From the NCBI GenBank assembly GCA_035483795.1, contig DATHPP010000184.1, positions 1-17,162 of the forward strand: 17,162 bases of DNA, read 5' to 3'. Below the pieces are notes generated by a model, which did no database searches, had not been told where the DNA came from, and worked only from the letters and a program-made list of their open reading frames with translations. This stretch comes from DASXMX01 sp035483795. GTDB taxonomy: Bacteria; Planctomycetota; Phycisphaerae; Tepidisphaerales; Tepidisphaeraceae. Of the stretch, positions 1 through 7,313 are shown piece after piece. Position 1 is the stretch's first letter; each line of letters opens with the position of its first letter. The translations under genes were made by a program, and so were the position numbers.

Positions 1-151
1 CGTCCATGTACAGCCGGCGGTTGCCCGCCCGATCCCGCTCACAGCCCGAATCGCGCAACCGCCGCAGCAACGGCAGCAGCCGCTTGAAGTGCTTGAGCCC
101 CTGGACGTCCTTGTCGTTCAACTCCTGCTGCACCACGTCGAGAAGCATCAT
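1..151 (-). CDS. IS4-type transposase, N-terminal fragment (cut by window edge)
   Basis: Reading leftward from the tandem ATG codons at 151-146, an open frame runs off the left edge after about 50 residues. It begins MMLLDVVQQELNDKDVQG and continues KHFKRLLPLLRRLRDSGCE, then RDRAGNRRLYMD. From memory this resembles the start of IS4-family transposases that are frequent in planctomycetes, where a short helical N-terminus precedes the DDE catalytic core; the core lies outside the window. The frame stays open upstream for about eleven more codons (ending ELRFCRLGG before the first ATG) back to a TAG stop, so translation could begin at a TTG near 169 instead. The gene on the opposite strand here is a shadow. 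Family assignment is moderately sure; whether the element is intact cannot be seen. Confidence 0.6.
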   Translation of the reverse strand, partial: MMLLDVVQQELNDKDVQGLKHFKRLLPLLRRLRDSGCERDRAGNRRLYMD

Positions 152-254
152 GCCGCCAAGCCGACAGAAGCGCAATTCATATTCTTGCTATTTAACTGAA
201 ATGCATAGTATTGCTAATTGCGCTGAACCGTGTGCCGAACGGGATTAACATTCT

Positions 255-279
255 GGGACATTTGGGACATTTGGGACAT
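255..279. repeat. 9-bp tandem repeat, possible end of the insertion sequence
   Basis: The unit GGGACATTT occurs at 255-263 and 264-272, followed by GGGACAT at 273-279. It lies about 100 bp upstream of the transposase start and 70 bp beyond the stop of the TPR gene, where an IS terminal inverted repeat would be expected. The other end of the element is outside the window, so the terminal-repeat role is inference. The rest of 152-347 shows no gene. Confidence 0.5.
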
Positions 280-347
280 GGCCGGCGATCGAGCAGAGCA
301 GCCGAAAAGCGACACCTCGAGACAAAAGAGACGGTTGTGACGATCGA

Positions 348-2135
348 TCACCGCTGATGGTCAAGCGTGGTCGGGGGCGTTCCGCTTGCGAGCGCGCGGC
401 TGATGTTGGCGATGACGTTCGTCCAGTGGCGGGGGACGGGTTGGCGGAACAGCCGCATCGTCGGATACCAGGGACTGTCGTCCCGGGAGAGCATCCAGCG
501 CCAATCCGGGGCGAACGGGAGCATGAGCCAGACCGGTTTGGCCATCGCCCCGGCCAGATGGGCGACGGCGGTGTCCGCGGTGATGACCAGGTCGAGGTTG
601 GCGATCAAGGCGGCGGTGTCGGCAAAATCCCTCAGGCGATCCGTGTGGTCGATGATGTCCAACTCCAAGCCCGACATTGAAGAGCCGGGCTGGAGGCTGT
701 GAAAGCTGACATTGGGCACGGCGGCAAGCGGCGCCAGGGCGCTTGCTGGGATTGAGCGATTGCGATCGTCCGGATGAGTTGGTCGGCCGGTCCAGGCAAG
801 GCCGATATTGAGTCTCGCCCCCGGGCTGACGCGCTTCGCCCATGTCGCAGCGGAGGCCAGATCGGCGGCGAGGTAGGGCACGTTTGCCGGGATCGACTCA
901 TGGCCGGTCCCGAAAACCAGCGGAAGGCTCATGAGCGGGCAATGGACGTGGAAACCGGGAAGCGGCTCGTCGATTGAAATGACCCGCTCGACACCGCTCA
1001 GGTGCCCAAGCAGACGAACCAACTCGCGCTGGCAAGCCACGATCACTTTGCCTCCCCGATGCATCACCAGCGGAACGTAACGGGCGAATTGGATCGTATC
1101 GCCAAAGCCCTGCTCGGCGTGGAGCAGGATCGTTCGCCCGTCCAGATCGGCACCGTCCCAGTTCCGCTCCAGAACCTGTGATCCGGTCTTTCGCCGGAGG
1201 CGCCATTCGTATTCCCGCCAGCCATTGTGAAAGTCGCCGCTCAGCAGCAGCGAGAACGCCAGTGCAAAATGGGCATCGGCAAATGCGGGATCGCTCGCAA
1301 TCGCCTTGCGATGGGCATCGATGGATTCCTGGATCTGGCCCGTCTCGCGGAGCACGACGCCGAGGTTGTTCCAACCCTCGGCGTAACGAGGTTCCAATGC
1401 GACCGCGCGACGATACTCCTGGATCGCTTCAACCAGGTGGGCGTCGCTGCGAAGGACGTTGGCCAGGTTGTTGTGAATCTGCGGGACGTTGGGACGCAGG
1501 TCCAGTGCCCGGCGCAATGCCGATTGTGCCTCGTCGAGCCGGCCCTGCTCGCGCAGGGCATTTCCGAGGTTATTCAAAGCCTCGCCATGATCGGGGCGAA
1601 GGGAGAGCGATTTTCGGAAACAATCGACTGCTTCGGTCAGCTCCCTTTTCTCCTGAAGGACATTGCCGAGGTTGTTGTGGGCGTCGGCCGATTGCGGGTT
1701 GAGCTCGACGGCGCAGCGCAGAACGGCGGTCGCCTCGTCCAATTTGCCGGCGTCGCGCAAGGCGATGCCGAGGTGCATGCAGGTGTCGGCATTCTGGGGC
1801 TCCAATGACAAAGATTCTCGCAGCAACGCGATGGCCTGCTCGGATTGACCGGCACGTTGGAGCGACAGGGCATGAAGGGCGAGGCTGCTGGCCAGGTTGA
1901 GCCGGGCGTCCGAGTCGCCAGGGCGAAGCGCAAGAGATTTCCTGATCAGATCGATGGCAGCGTCATGGTGGCCCGCTTGGCCGGCCAAGACGCCAAGGTA
2001 ATGCAGCGCATCGGGGTTGTCGGGCTGGCGCGACAGCACCTGACGGTAGAGCGCCTCGGCGTCGCGCAGCTGCCCCGATTGGTGGCGGCGAATCGCTTCT
2101 TCCAGGAGCGCAATGACGGACGAATTCGGGATCAC
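348..2135 (-). CDS. TPR protein with C-terminal glycosyltransferase-9/OGT-like domain (copy 2)
   Basis: This protein has 595 residues. About nine tetratricopeptide repeats fill residues 8-315 (typical unit AHNNLGNVLQEKRELTEAV); the third is about seven residues longer than the 34-residue norm. Residues 325-580 resemble the GT9/GT41-like domain often fused to bacterial TPR arrays: GFGDTIQFARYVPL (343-356), GLAWTGRPTHPDDRNRS (445-461) and DTAVAHLAGAMAKPVW (521-536). Such proteins are thought to transfer sugars, perhaps to proteins or cell-surface glycans; donor and acceptor cannot be read here. No signal peptide or membrane helix is seen, suggesting a cytoplasmic protein. The GTG start at 2135 overlaps the TGA of the upstream paralogue in a GTGA arrangement, so it is probably translated by coupling. 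Family is sure, reaction is not. Confidence 0.9.
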   Translation of the reverse strand: MIPNSSVIALLEEAIRRHQSGQLRDAEALYRQVLSRQPDNPDALHYLGVLAGQAGHHDAAIDLIRKSLALRPGDSDARLNLASSLALHALSLQRAGQSEQAIALLRESLSLEPQNADTCMHLGIALRDAGKLDEATAVLRCAVELNPQSADAHNNLGNVLQEKRELTEAVDCFRKSLSLRPDHGEALNNLGNALREQGRLDEAQSALRRALDLRPNVPQIHNNLANVLRSDAHLVEAIQEYRRAVALEPRYAEGWNNLGVVLRETGQIQESIDAHRKAIASDPAFADAHFALAFSLLLSGDFHNGWREYEWRLRRKTGSQVLERNWDGADLDGRTILLHAEQGFGDTIQFARYVPLVMHRGGKVIVACQRELVRLLGHLSGVERVISIDEPLPGFHVHCPLMSLPLVFGTGHESIPANVPYLAADLASAATWAKRVSPGARLNIGLAWTGRPTHPDDRNRSIPASALAPLAAVPNVSFHSLQPGSSMSGLELDIIDHTDRLRDFADTAALIANLDLVITADTAVAHLAGAMAKPVWLMLPFAPDWRWMLSRDDSPWYPTMRLFRQPVPRHWTNVIANISRALASGTPPTTLDHQR

Positions 2136-3670
2136 GGTATCGATTGTAGTGCCGCCTCAACCCGGCGCATGACGCCGGGCCAGTCTCCCCACTCCGGCTG
2201 GCGAAACAACCGCATCGTCGGATACCACGGACTGTCGTCGCGATTCAGCATCCATCTCCACTCCGCGGTAAATGGAAGCAGCAGCCAGGTCGGCTTGCCC
2301 ATCGCGCCGGCCAGGTGCGCCACCGCGGTATCGACGGAGATCACCAGATCGAGGTTGGCGATCAGGGCAGCGGTATCGGCAAAATCGTTCAGATCGGAGC
2401 TGTGGTCGATGATTCGCAGCTCCGGCGCGAGGCCCGCGGGTGGGTTCTTCTGAAGGCTGTGCCACTCGACTTCTGGCACGGTTGCAAGAACCGCAAGATG
2501 TTCAGGCGGCACCGACCGATTGCGGTCGTTGGAATGCGTAGGGCGGCCGGCCCAAACGAGACCAATCCGTTTCCCTGGCGAAGGCACGAGCTTTTCCTCC
2601 CACGCCCGGACCAGCCGGGAGCTGGGTCGGAGGTGGGGAATATCGGCCGGGATCGCATCTTCTCTCAGTGCATGAGGAAGGCTCATCAGGGAGCAGTGCG
2701 TGTCAAAGGCCGGCAGCGGATGCCCGGACGGAATGACGGTCGCGGGTCCTGGGAGACTCTGAAAGAGACGCGCCAGTGCGGGCTGGCATTCGAGGATAAC
2801 TCGACCGCCGCGTTGCGCAAGCAACGGAACGTATCGCGCGAACTGAATCGTGTCGCCGAAGCCCTGTTCGGCATGGAGAAGGATCGTCTTGGCCTCCAGG
2901 GGTGCGCCGTCCCAATTCGGTTGCGGGAAGCTTCGCGGCCTGAACGCCGGATTGCATTTCCACCGCCATTCGTGTTCTCTCCAACCTTCACGGTAGTTTC
3001 CGGTGCCCAGGAGGATCAGCGCGAGGTTGGAATGGGCTTTGGCGAATGACGGGCTCAGCTCAACCGCGCGGCGACACGCAGCCACCGCTTCGTCACCCTT
3101 GCCCAGCGCATACAGCGCGATGCCGAGATTCGTATGGGCATCCGCATAATCGCGCTTGAGGTGGATGGCACGGCCAAAACACGCGACGGCGTCTTCCAAC
3201 CTGCCTTCGTCTGTAAGCGCGACCCCGAGGTTGTTGTGGGCTTGTGCAGATTGCGGATCGAGGGCAATCGCGCGATGGTATTCTGCCATCGCCTCCGCAC
3301 GACGTCCGCTGTCTCGCAGAACGGTGCCGAGATTGCTGTGATACATCGAGCCCAACGGCTCCAGCTCGATCGCGCGTTGATAAGAGGCGATCGCTTCCGT
3401 CAGTCGTCCCAGATCGCCCAATACATTTCCCAGATCGCTGTGGTAACGGGCGACGTTGGACCGGATCGAGATGGCCCGCTCAATCAATTCAATCGCGTCG
3501 CAACTGCGACCCAGTTCGCCATATAACGCTCCCAGAAGATGTAGCGTGTCAGGATCGGCTGGGGCCTGGTCGAGTGCCTCGCGGTAGAGCCTCGCTGCTT
3601 CAACAAATCGTCCAGACGAACGGCGCGTCAGCGCCGCTTTGAGGATATGTCGAACTTCGGTGGGAGGCAT
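2132..3670 (-). CDS. TPR protein with C-terminal glycosyltransferase-9/OGT-like domain (copy 1)
   Basis: This protein has 512 residues from ATG 3670. Seven TPR units cover about residues 5-245 and a GT9/GT41-like domain covers about 255-510. The C-terminal half closely matches the downstream gene: both carry TILLHAEQGFGDTIQFARY, FADTAALIANLDLV, DTAVAHLAGAM and SPWYPTMRLFRQP, so the pair arose by tandem duplication. They differ in TPR number (seven against nine). A GTG three codons upstream (3679) would also keep the frame, but GAGGTGG at 3682-3676 sits five bases before ATG 3670, which makes the ATG the better start. This is the first gene of a two-gene operon with the 595-residue paralogue. 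A likely role is sugar transfer in the cytoplasm; the substrate is unknown. Confidence 0.9.
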   Translation of the reverse strand: MPPTEVRHILKAALTRRSSGRFVEAARLYREALDQAPADPDTLHLLGALYGELGRSCDAIELIERAISIRSNVARYHSDLGNVLGDLGRLTEAIASYQRAIELEPLGSMYHSNLGTVLRDSGRRAEAMAEYHRAIALDPQSAQAHNNLGVALTDEGRLEDAVACFGRAIHLKRDYADAHTNLGIALYALGKGDEAVAACRRAVELSPSFAKAHSNLALILLGTGNYREGWREHEWRWKCNPAFRPRSFPQPNWDGAPLEAKTILLHAEQGFGDTIQFARYVPLLAQRGGRVILECQPALARLFQSLPGPATVIPSGHPLPAFDTHCSLMSLPHALREDAIPADIPHLRPSSRLVRAWEEKLVPSPGKRIGLVWAGRPTHSNDRNRSVPPEHLAVLATVPEVEWHSLQKNPPAGLAPELRIIDHSSDLNDFADTAALIANLDLVISVDTAVAHLAGAMGKPTWLLLPFTAEWRWMLNRDDSPWYPTMRLFRQPEWGDWPGVMRRVEAALQSIP

Positions 3671-3710
3671 CCGTGCCACCTCAAGTCAGCGTGCTCCGCG
3701 CATTCCACGC

Positions 3711-3719
3711 ATCATAGCA
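3711..3719 (-). promoter_or_regulatory. Extended -10 promoter for the TPR-GT operon
   Basis: On the minus strand TGC-TATGAT forms an extended -10 element (TG, one base, hexamer matching TATAAT at five of six positions). It lies about 40 bp upstream of the ATG at 3670, giving a predicted leader of about 34 nt that contains the GAGGTGG ribosome site. No convincing -35 is visible, as is common for extended -10 promoters. Prediction by eye. Confidence 0.4.
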
Positions 3720-3795
3720 GAATTTTCTGATTACTCACATTCGATCCGAGCGTTCGACGCTTTAGCCGTCGGGGAAACCCGGTTAACCTGAGCCG

Positions 3796-4461
3796 ATGGA
3801 CTGGGTCGCGGTTCGAGTCACGGTGGAATTGGCGATTTCGACGACTCTCATTCTCCTTGTCCTCGGACTACCCGCGGGATACTGGATCGCGACGACGCGG
3901 CGTCGTTGGCTTCGGGTGATTGTCGAAGCGTCGATCGCCCTGCCCATCCTGCTGCCCCCCACCGTGCTCGGGTTCTACCTGCTGGTCGCGACCGGACCTC
4001 GCAGCCCCCTGGGTCGGGCAATTCAGGACCTGATCGGACATCTGCTCCCCTTCTCGTTCGGCGGCATCCTGCTGGGCTCCGTCATCTACAATCTTCCATT
4101 TGCAATCCGACCCTTTACCGCTGCATTCGGCGCAGTCGATCGGCGCCTTATCGAAGCATCGTGGTGCCTGGGTGTCTCAAGAGCGAGGACATTCTGGCGA
4201 GTTATCATTCCACTCTCCTGGGCGGGAATTCTCACGGGGATCGTCCTTTCCTTTGCCCACACCGTCGGCGAATTCGGCGTGGTGTACATGCTGGGAGGAA
4301 ACATCCCCGGCCAGACCCGAACCCTCGCGGTCTCGATCTTCGACAGCGTGCAATCGCTGGATTACGCGACCGCGGGACATACCTCGCTGGTCCTGGTTGT
4401 GTTTGCGTTCATCGTCCTGTGCGCGACCTATGGGCTCCAGCGGCGGGTGCTGGCCGTATGA
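3796..4461 (+). CDS. modB: Molybdate ABC transporter permease ModB
   Basis: This 221-residue integral membrane protein has the usual length of ModB. About five hydrophobic helices are visible, the first at residues 10-31. The cytoplasmic coupling loop EASWCLGVSRARTFWRVIIP is the EAA motif that docks on the ATPase. The signatures LPILLPPTVLGFYLL and FAHTVGEFGVVYMLGG are typical of molybdate/tungstate rather than sulfate permeases. Two copies would form the channel that moves oxyanion delivered by a periplasmic ModA. Its TGA overlaps the ATG of modC (ATGA), so the pair is translationally coupled. No strong ribosome site precedes ATG 3796. No modA or modE lies next to it; the upstream neighbour is the divergent TPR-GT operon. 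Confidence 0.93.
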   Translation: MDWVAVRVTVELAISTTLILLVLGLPAGYWIATTRRRWLRVIVEASIALPILLPPTVLGFYLLVATGPRSPLGRAIQDLIGHLLPFSFGGILLGSVIYNLPFAIRPFTAAFGAVDRRLIEASWCLGVSRARTFWRVIIPLSWAGILTGIVLSFAHTVGEFGVVYMLGGNIPGQTRTLAVSIFDSVQSLDYATAGHTSLVLVVFAFIVLCATYGLQRRVLAV

Positions 4462-5534
4462 GCCACGCGCTGATTGCTGACTTCGAACACAGGCACGACT
4501 CGGGGACGATCGTCCGCGCCAGGCTCCAACAGGACGATCACTCGGCACGCATCACCGTGCTGTTCGGACCTTCCGGAAGCGGTAAGACGACCATCCTCCG
4601 GTGCCTGGCAGGGCTGGACCGGCCGCACTCGGGGATCATCCGCCTGGGCAGCAACGTCTGGTTTGACTCCGCCCATCACATTCACCTTCGCCCCCAGCAG
4701 CGCGGGGTGGGATACCTCTTTCAGGAATACGCGCTGTTCCCGCACCTGAGGGTCGATCAGAACATCGGATATGGGTTGTCGCGTCCGGGGCGTCACGGCC
4801 GTGTTGGGGAGCTGATGGAGCTGCTGGGTCTGCGCGGGCTGAAAGATCGATACCCGCATGAGCTGTCGGCGGGTCAGCGCCAGCGGGTGGCGCTGGCGCG
4901 GGCGGTGGCGCCTAAGCCCAAACTGCTATTGCTGGATGAGCCGCTTTCCGCACTGGATGCGCCGACACGCCAGTCGTTGCGGGGAGAGCTGCGCCGGCTT
5001 CTGACCCAACTGGCAACACCCGCAGTCGTCGTCACCCACGACCCGATCGAAGCGGTGGCACTCGCGGACAGGGCGGTCGTTCTGACGGACGGGCATGTCT
5101 TGCAGGAGGGGCCGATTTCGGAAGTATTTTCCCGCCCGGCGAGCCCAGAGGTCGCCCGCATCGTCGGGATTGAGACCATCGAGCCGGCGACCGTTGAGCG
5201 GGTTCAGAACGGGCTGGCGACGGTCCGCGCGGGAAATGTGGAGTTGGTCGCGGTCGCCCGGGACGTTCGCCCCGGGCCGGTCTACCTTTGCATCCGCGGC
5301 GAGGAAGTCATTCTTGAACGCGGGCAGCCGGCGCAGAGCAGCGCGAGAAACCAGTTGGTCGCGAAGGTGAGTTGGATGTCGCCGGAAGGGGCGCTGATTC
5401 GAGTGGGGCTCGATTGCGGCTTCCGCCTGACGGCGCTGATCACCCGACCAGCCAGCGAACAATTACTTCTGCGCGAGGGCGAAACGGTCACCGCCCTGGT
5501 CAAGGCCCCGTCGATCCATCTGGTTTCCCGTTGA
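4458..5534 (+). CDS. modC: Molybdate ABC transporter ATP-binding protein ModC
   Basis: This 358-residue ABC ATPase energises molybdate import with ModB. Visible motifs are Walker A GPSGSGKTT (37-45), Q-loop Q89 in LFQEYALFP, the signature LSAGQRQRVALARA (136-149, with A in place of the first G of LSGGQ), Walker B LLLLDEP (156-162), D-loop SALD and switch H194 in VVVTHD. A C-terminal region of about 120 residues, ending in a Mop/TOBE-like segment (about 290-355), fits the oxyanion-sensing domain of ModC. The frame stays open upstream to 3906 but that part is a shadow of modB; ATG 4458, overlapping the modB stop by four bases, is the natural start. Specificity for molybdate against tungstate cannot be told from sequence. 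Confidence 0.92.
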   Translation: MSHALIADFEHRHDSGTIVRARLQQDDHSARITVLFGPSGSGKTTILRCLAGLDRPHSGIIRLGSNVWFDSAHHIHLRPQQRGVGYLFQEYALFPHLRVDQNIGYGLSRPGRHGRVGELMELLGLRGLKDRYPHELSAGQRQRVALARAVAPKPKLLLLDEPLSALDAPTRQSLRGELRRLLTQLATPAVVVTHDPIEAVALADRAVVLTDGHVLQEGPISEVFSRPASPEVARIVGIETIEPATVERVQNGLATVRAGNVELVAVARDVRPGPVYLCIRGEEVILERGQPAQSSARNQLVAKVSWMSPEGALIRVGLDCGFRLTALITRPASEQLLLREGETVTALVKAPSIHLVSR

Positions 5535-5545
5535 CCGCGAGCGCA

Positions 5546-5574
5546 TTGGTGCTGAGGCGGCTACCCGATATAAT
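5546..5574 (+). promoter_or_regulatory. Sigma-70-like promoter before the GNAT gene
   Basis: TTGGTG at 5546-5551 and a perfect TATAAT at 5569-5574 are separated by 17 bp. Transcription from here would give a leader of about 24 nt carrying GAAGG at 5591-5595. The -35 match is weak (TTG only), the -10 is full consensus. It begins 12 bp after the modC stop, so the GNAT gene may be transcribed separately from modBC. Confidence 0.45.
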
Positions 5575-5604
5575 CGCGGCGCGCGCTCTTGAAGGTTGGT
5601 GACT

Positions 5605-6054
5605 GTGGCCCAGGCGGACATCATTATTGTCGACGAGAAGCTCCTGCCCCGGGCGGTCGAGCTGTACAACGGCGTTTTCCGGCCCAAGCGTGAGGTCGAT
5701 TTCTTCAAACGCCGCTTCATGGGGCGGTACAACACGCTGACGCTGCTGGCGCGGATGGACGAGAAGCCGGTCGGGTTCTGGATCGGCTTCGAGCTCAAGC
5801 CCGGCATGTTCTACCACTGGCTCGGCGCCGTGCTCCCCGACGTGCGCAGGCACGGGGTCGGCCGCCAGCTCCAGGAAGCCCAGCAGGCCTGGGCCAAGGA
5901 CCACGGCTACGAGTACATCCGCTGCGAGTGCATGAATCACCAGCGCGAGTTCATCCACTTTGCCGTCGCCCTGGGATACGACATCGTCGGCATCCGATGG
6001 GACTCGACCCATGCGGATAATCTGATTGTGTTTGAGAAGAATCTTGTCGAATGA
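5605..6054 (+). CDS. GNAT-family N-acetyltransferase
   Basis: A small protein of 149 residues from GTG 5605. The acetyl-CoA-binding loop is seen in VLPDVRRHGVGRQLQEAQQ, which fits the R/Q-x-x-G-x-G/A motif A of GNAT enzymes, and the segment HQREFIHFAVALGYDIVGIR matches the C-terminal motif B strand-helix. The family transfers an acetyl group from acetyl-CoA to an amine; the acceptor here is unknown. Starts are ambiguous: TTG 5596, GTG 5599 and GTG 5605 are in frame. GAAGG at 5591-5595 is nine bases from GTG 5605 but too close to the other two, so 5605 is chosen. The stop codon lies inside the left arm of an inverted repeat that fills the gap to folP. Confidence 0.85.
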   Translation: MAQADIIIVDEKLLPRAVELYNGVFRPKREVDFFKRRFMGRYNTLTLLARMDEKPVGFWIGFELKPGMFYHWLGAVLPDVRRHGVGRQLQEAQQAWAKDHGYEYIRCECMNHQREFIHFAVALGYDIVGIRWDSTHADNLIVFEKNLVE

Positions 6055-6193
6055 CGAAATCCGAATGACGAATCAAATTCGAAATACGGATGACCGAAGC
6101 TCGAAACCTCTCGTAGCAGAGGCACCCGTTTCGTCATTCGTTCATTCGGTCATTCGGATTTGATTCATCATTCGTCATTCGAGTTTCGTCATT
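6050..6193. repeat. 144-bp inverted-repeat element between GNAT gene and folP
   Basis: The outer arms at 6050-6073 and 6170-6193 are 24 bp long and match at 22 positions when one is reverse-complemented. Each arm contains ATGACGAA-type words repeated about every 13 bases. A second inverted match pairs 6088-6098 with 6145-6155. At the centre CCTCT (6107-6111) and AGAGG (6118-6122) form a small hairpin. The left arm contains the TGA stop of the acetyltransferase and the right arm contains the first two bases of the folP TTG start. It encodes nothing recognisable and looks like a miniature or REP-like element. Confidence 0.75.
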
Positions 6194-7058
6194 GGCCTCA
6201 GCGACCCCCGCCGAATTTGACCTCTGGCTTGGCGATCCCCACCGGCGCCCGCTGGTCATGGGGATCCTGAATGTCACTCCCGACAGCTTCAGCGATGGGG
6301 GAAAGTTCTCGGACGCTGGCGCCGCAATCGCCCATGGCCAGTCGATGATCGAATCGGGGGCGGCGGTCCTCGACGTGGGCGGGGAATCCACCCGCCCCGG
6401 ATCGGAGCCGGTCCAGGCCGACGAGCAGATCCGACGGGTTGTGCCGGTTATTCGGGCCCTGGCCGGTCGGTCGCTGATCTCAATCGATACGGGCAATGCG
6501 CGGGTGGCCGAGGCGGCGCTGGACGCCGGGGCGAACATCATCAACGACATCTATGGCGGACTGCTCGATCCGAAACTTCTTCCATTGGCGGCGCAGGCGC
6601 GAGTTCCGGTAATCCTCATGCACATGCAGGGCCGGCCAGCCACCATGCAGGTTGACCCGAGATATAGCGACGTGATGGCCGAAGTGACGGCGTTCCTGAA
6701 GGGACGCGTCGATGCCGCCGTCAACTCGGGCATCGACCGCCACAGGGTTCTGGTCGATCCCGGAATCGGCTTCGGGAAGACCAGCGAGCACAATTTGACG
6801 CTTCTTGGGCGATTGAAGGAGCTCAAGTCGCTTGGCCAACCGCTACTGGTCGGGACCAGTCGCAAAGGGTTCATCGCGAGGATCACCGGGGAAAGCATCG
6901 AGTCCGGCCGGCCGTTCGGCTCAGCGGCGACGGTCGCCTGGTGCATCGCTAACGGCGCGGACATGGTCCGTGTCCATGATGTGGGTGCGATGTCTCAAGT
7001 GGTTCGCGTAGTCGAGGCGATACAACGTTCGGGAGCACCCGATTTTCGCGGGCTTTAG
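6192..7058 (+). CDS. folP: Dihydropteroate synthase FolP
   Basis: This 288-residue cytoplasmic enzyme joins p-aminobenzoate to 6-hydroxymethyl-dihydropterin diphosphate in folate synthesis. All family blocks are present in order: MGILNVTPDSFSDGGKF, LDVGGESTRPGS, SIDTGNARVAEAAL, NIINDIYGG, VILMHMQGRPATMQ, LVDPGIGFGKTSEHN, LLVGTSRKGFIARI and ADMVRVHDVGAM. Length is normal for a TIM-barrel DHPS. The first ATG falls inside the conserved MGILNVTPDSFSD block, so a start upstream is required; TTG 6192 is the only good candidate seen and has no clear ribosome site. That TTG straddles the end of the inverted repeat. A palindromic element follows 17 bp after the stop, then cdaA; folP beside cdaA is an arrangement known from other bacteria. 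Confidence 0.93.
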   Translation: MASATPAEFDLWLGDPHRRPLVMGILNVTPDSFSDGGKFSDAGAAIAHGQSMIESGAAVLDVGGESTRPGSEPVQADEQIRRVVPVIRALAGRSLISIDTGNARVAEAALDAGANIINDIYGGLLDPKLLPLAAQARVPVILMHMQGRPATMQVDPRYSDVMAEVTAFLKGRVDAAVNSGIDRHRVLVDPGIGFGKTSEHNLTLLGRLKELKSLGQPLLVGTSRKGFIARITGESIESGRPFGSAATVAWCIANGADMVRVHDVGAMSQVVRVVEAIQRSGAPDFRGL

Positions 7059-7075
7059 GCCGCCTCGGGATTCTC

Positions 7076-7187
7076 GTGGCACGGGCTTCCAGCCCGTGCT
7101 GGTGGTTTCCGGTGTCGAAAAAACCTGTTGGGGTTCAGGGTCTCCATGAGGTGAAGCCCGCCAGCACGGGCTGGAAGCCCGCGCCAC
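7076..7187. repeat. REP-like palindromic pair, family B copy 1
   Basis: Two 27-bp units face each other at 7076-7102 and 7161-7187 and match at 26 of 27 positions when one is reverse-complemented. Each unit is itself a hairpin: CACGGGCT, loop TCC, AGCCCGTG. The gap between them is 58 bp. The layout resembles a BIME, with two REP-type palindromes in opposite orientation. It lies between folP and cdaA. A related copy lies at 13435-13529. It could stop or slow transcription, but there is no U-tract typical of an intrinsic terminator. Confidence 0.8.
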
Positions 7188-7313
7188 AATATGGTTTTCG
7201 GCGGCGTTTAATAGAATCCGGCGCTCGGCAGCGGTATAGTCGGATATATCAGTTCGTGACGTTTGTCTGACCGAGGTCGCAGGCACGCGCCCGGCGGCTT
7301 GATCGGGGCGACG

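Noticed and set aside
1227..2453. Long plus-strand frames across the TPR genes (about 190-200 residues)
   Set aside because: They are mirror images of the repeated TPR codons on the minus strand and show no family motif.
1200..3600. Regularly spaced repeats of about 102 bp that could suggest a CRISPR-like array
   Set aside because: The period equals 34 codons and the repeats are the TPR units of the two proteins; there are no unique spacers between identical repeats.
3680..3795. Possible molybdenum-cofactor riboswitch before modB
   Set aside because: The gap is too short and lacks the multi-stem structure of that RNA; it mainly holds the divergent TPR-operon promoter.
3906..4457. Upstream extension of the modC frame
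   Set aside because: It overlaps modB in another frame and has no ABC-like sequence; the ATG overlapping the modB stop is the standard start.
7076..7270. 64-residue frame beginning MARASSPCWWFP
   Set aside because: It is a translation of the palindromic repeat element; Ala-Ser-Pro-Cys words arise from the repeat on either strand.
7188..7313. Possible c-di-AMP (ydaO-type) riboswitch before cdaA
   Set aside because: I could not find the conserved ydaO core or its pseudoknot pairs; only a -10-like TATAGT and a GATATATC palindrome are visible.
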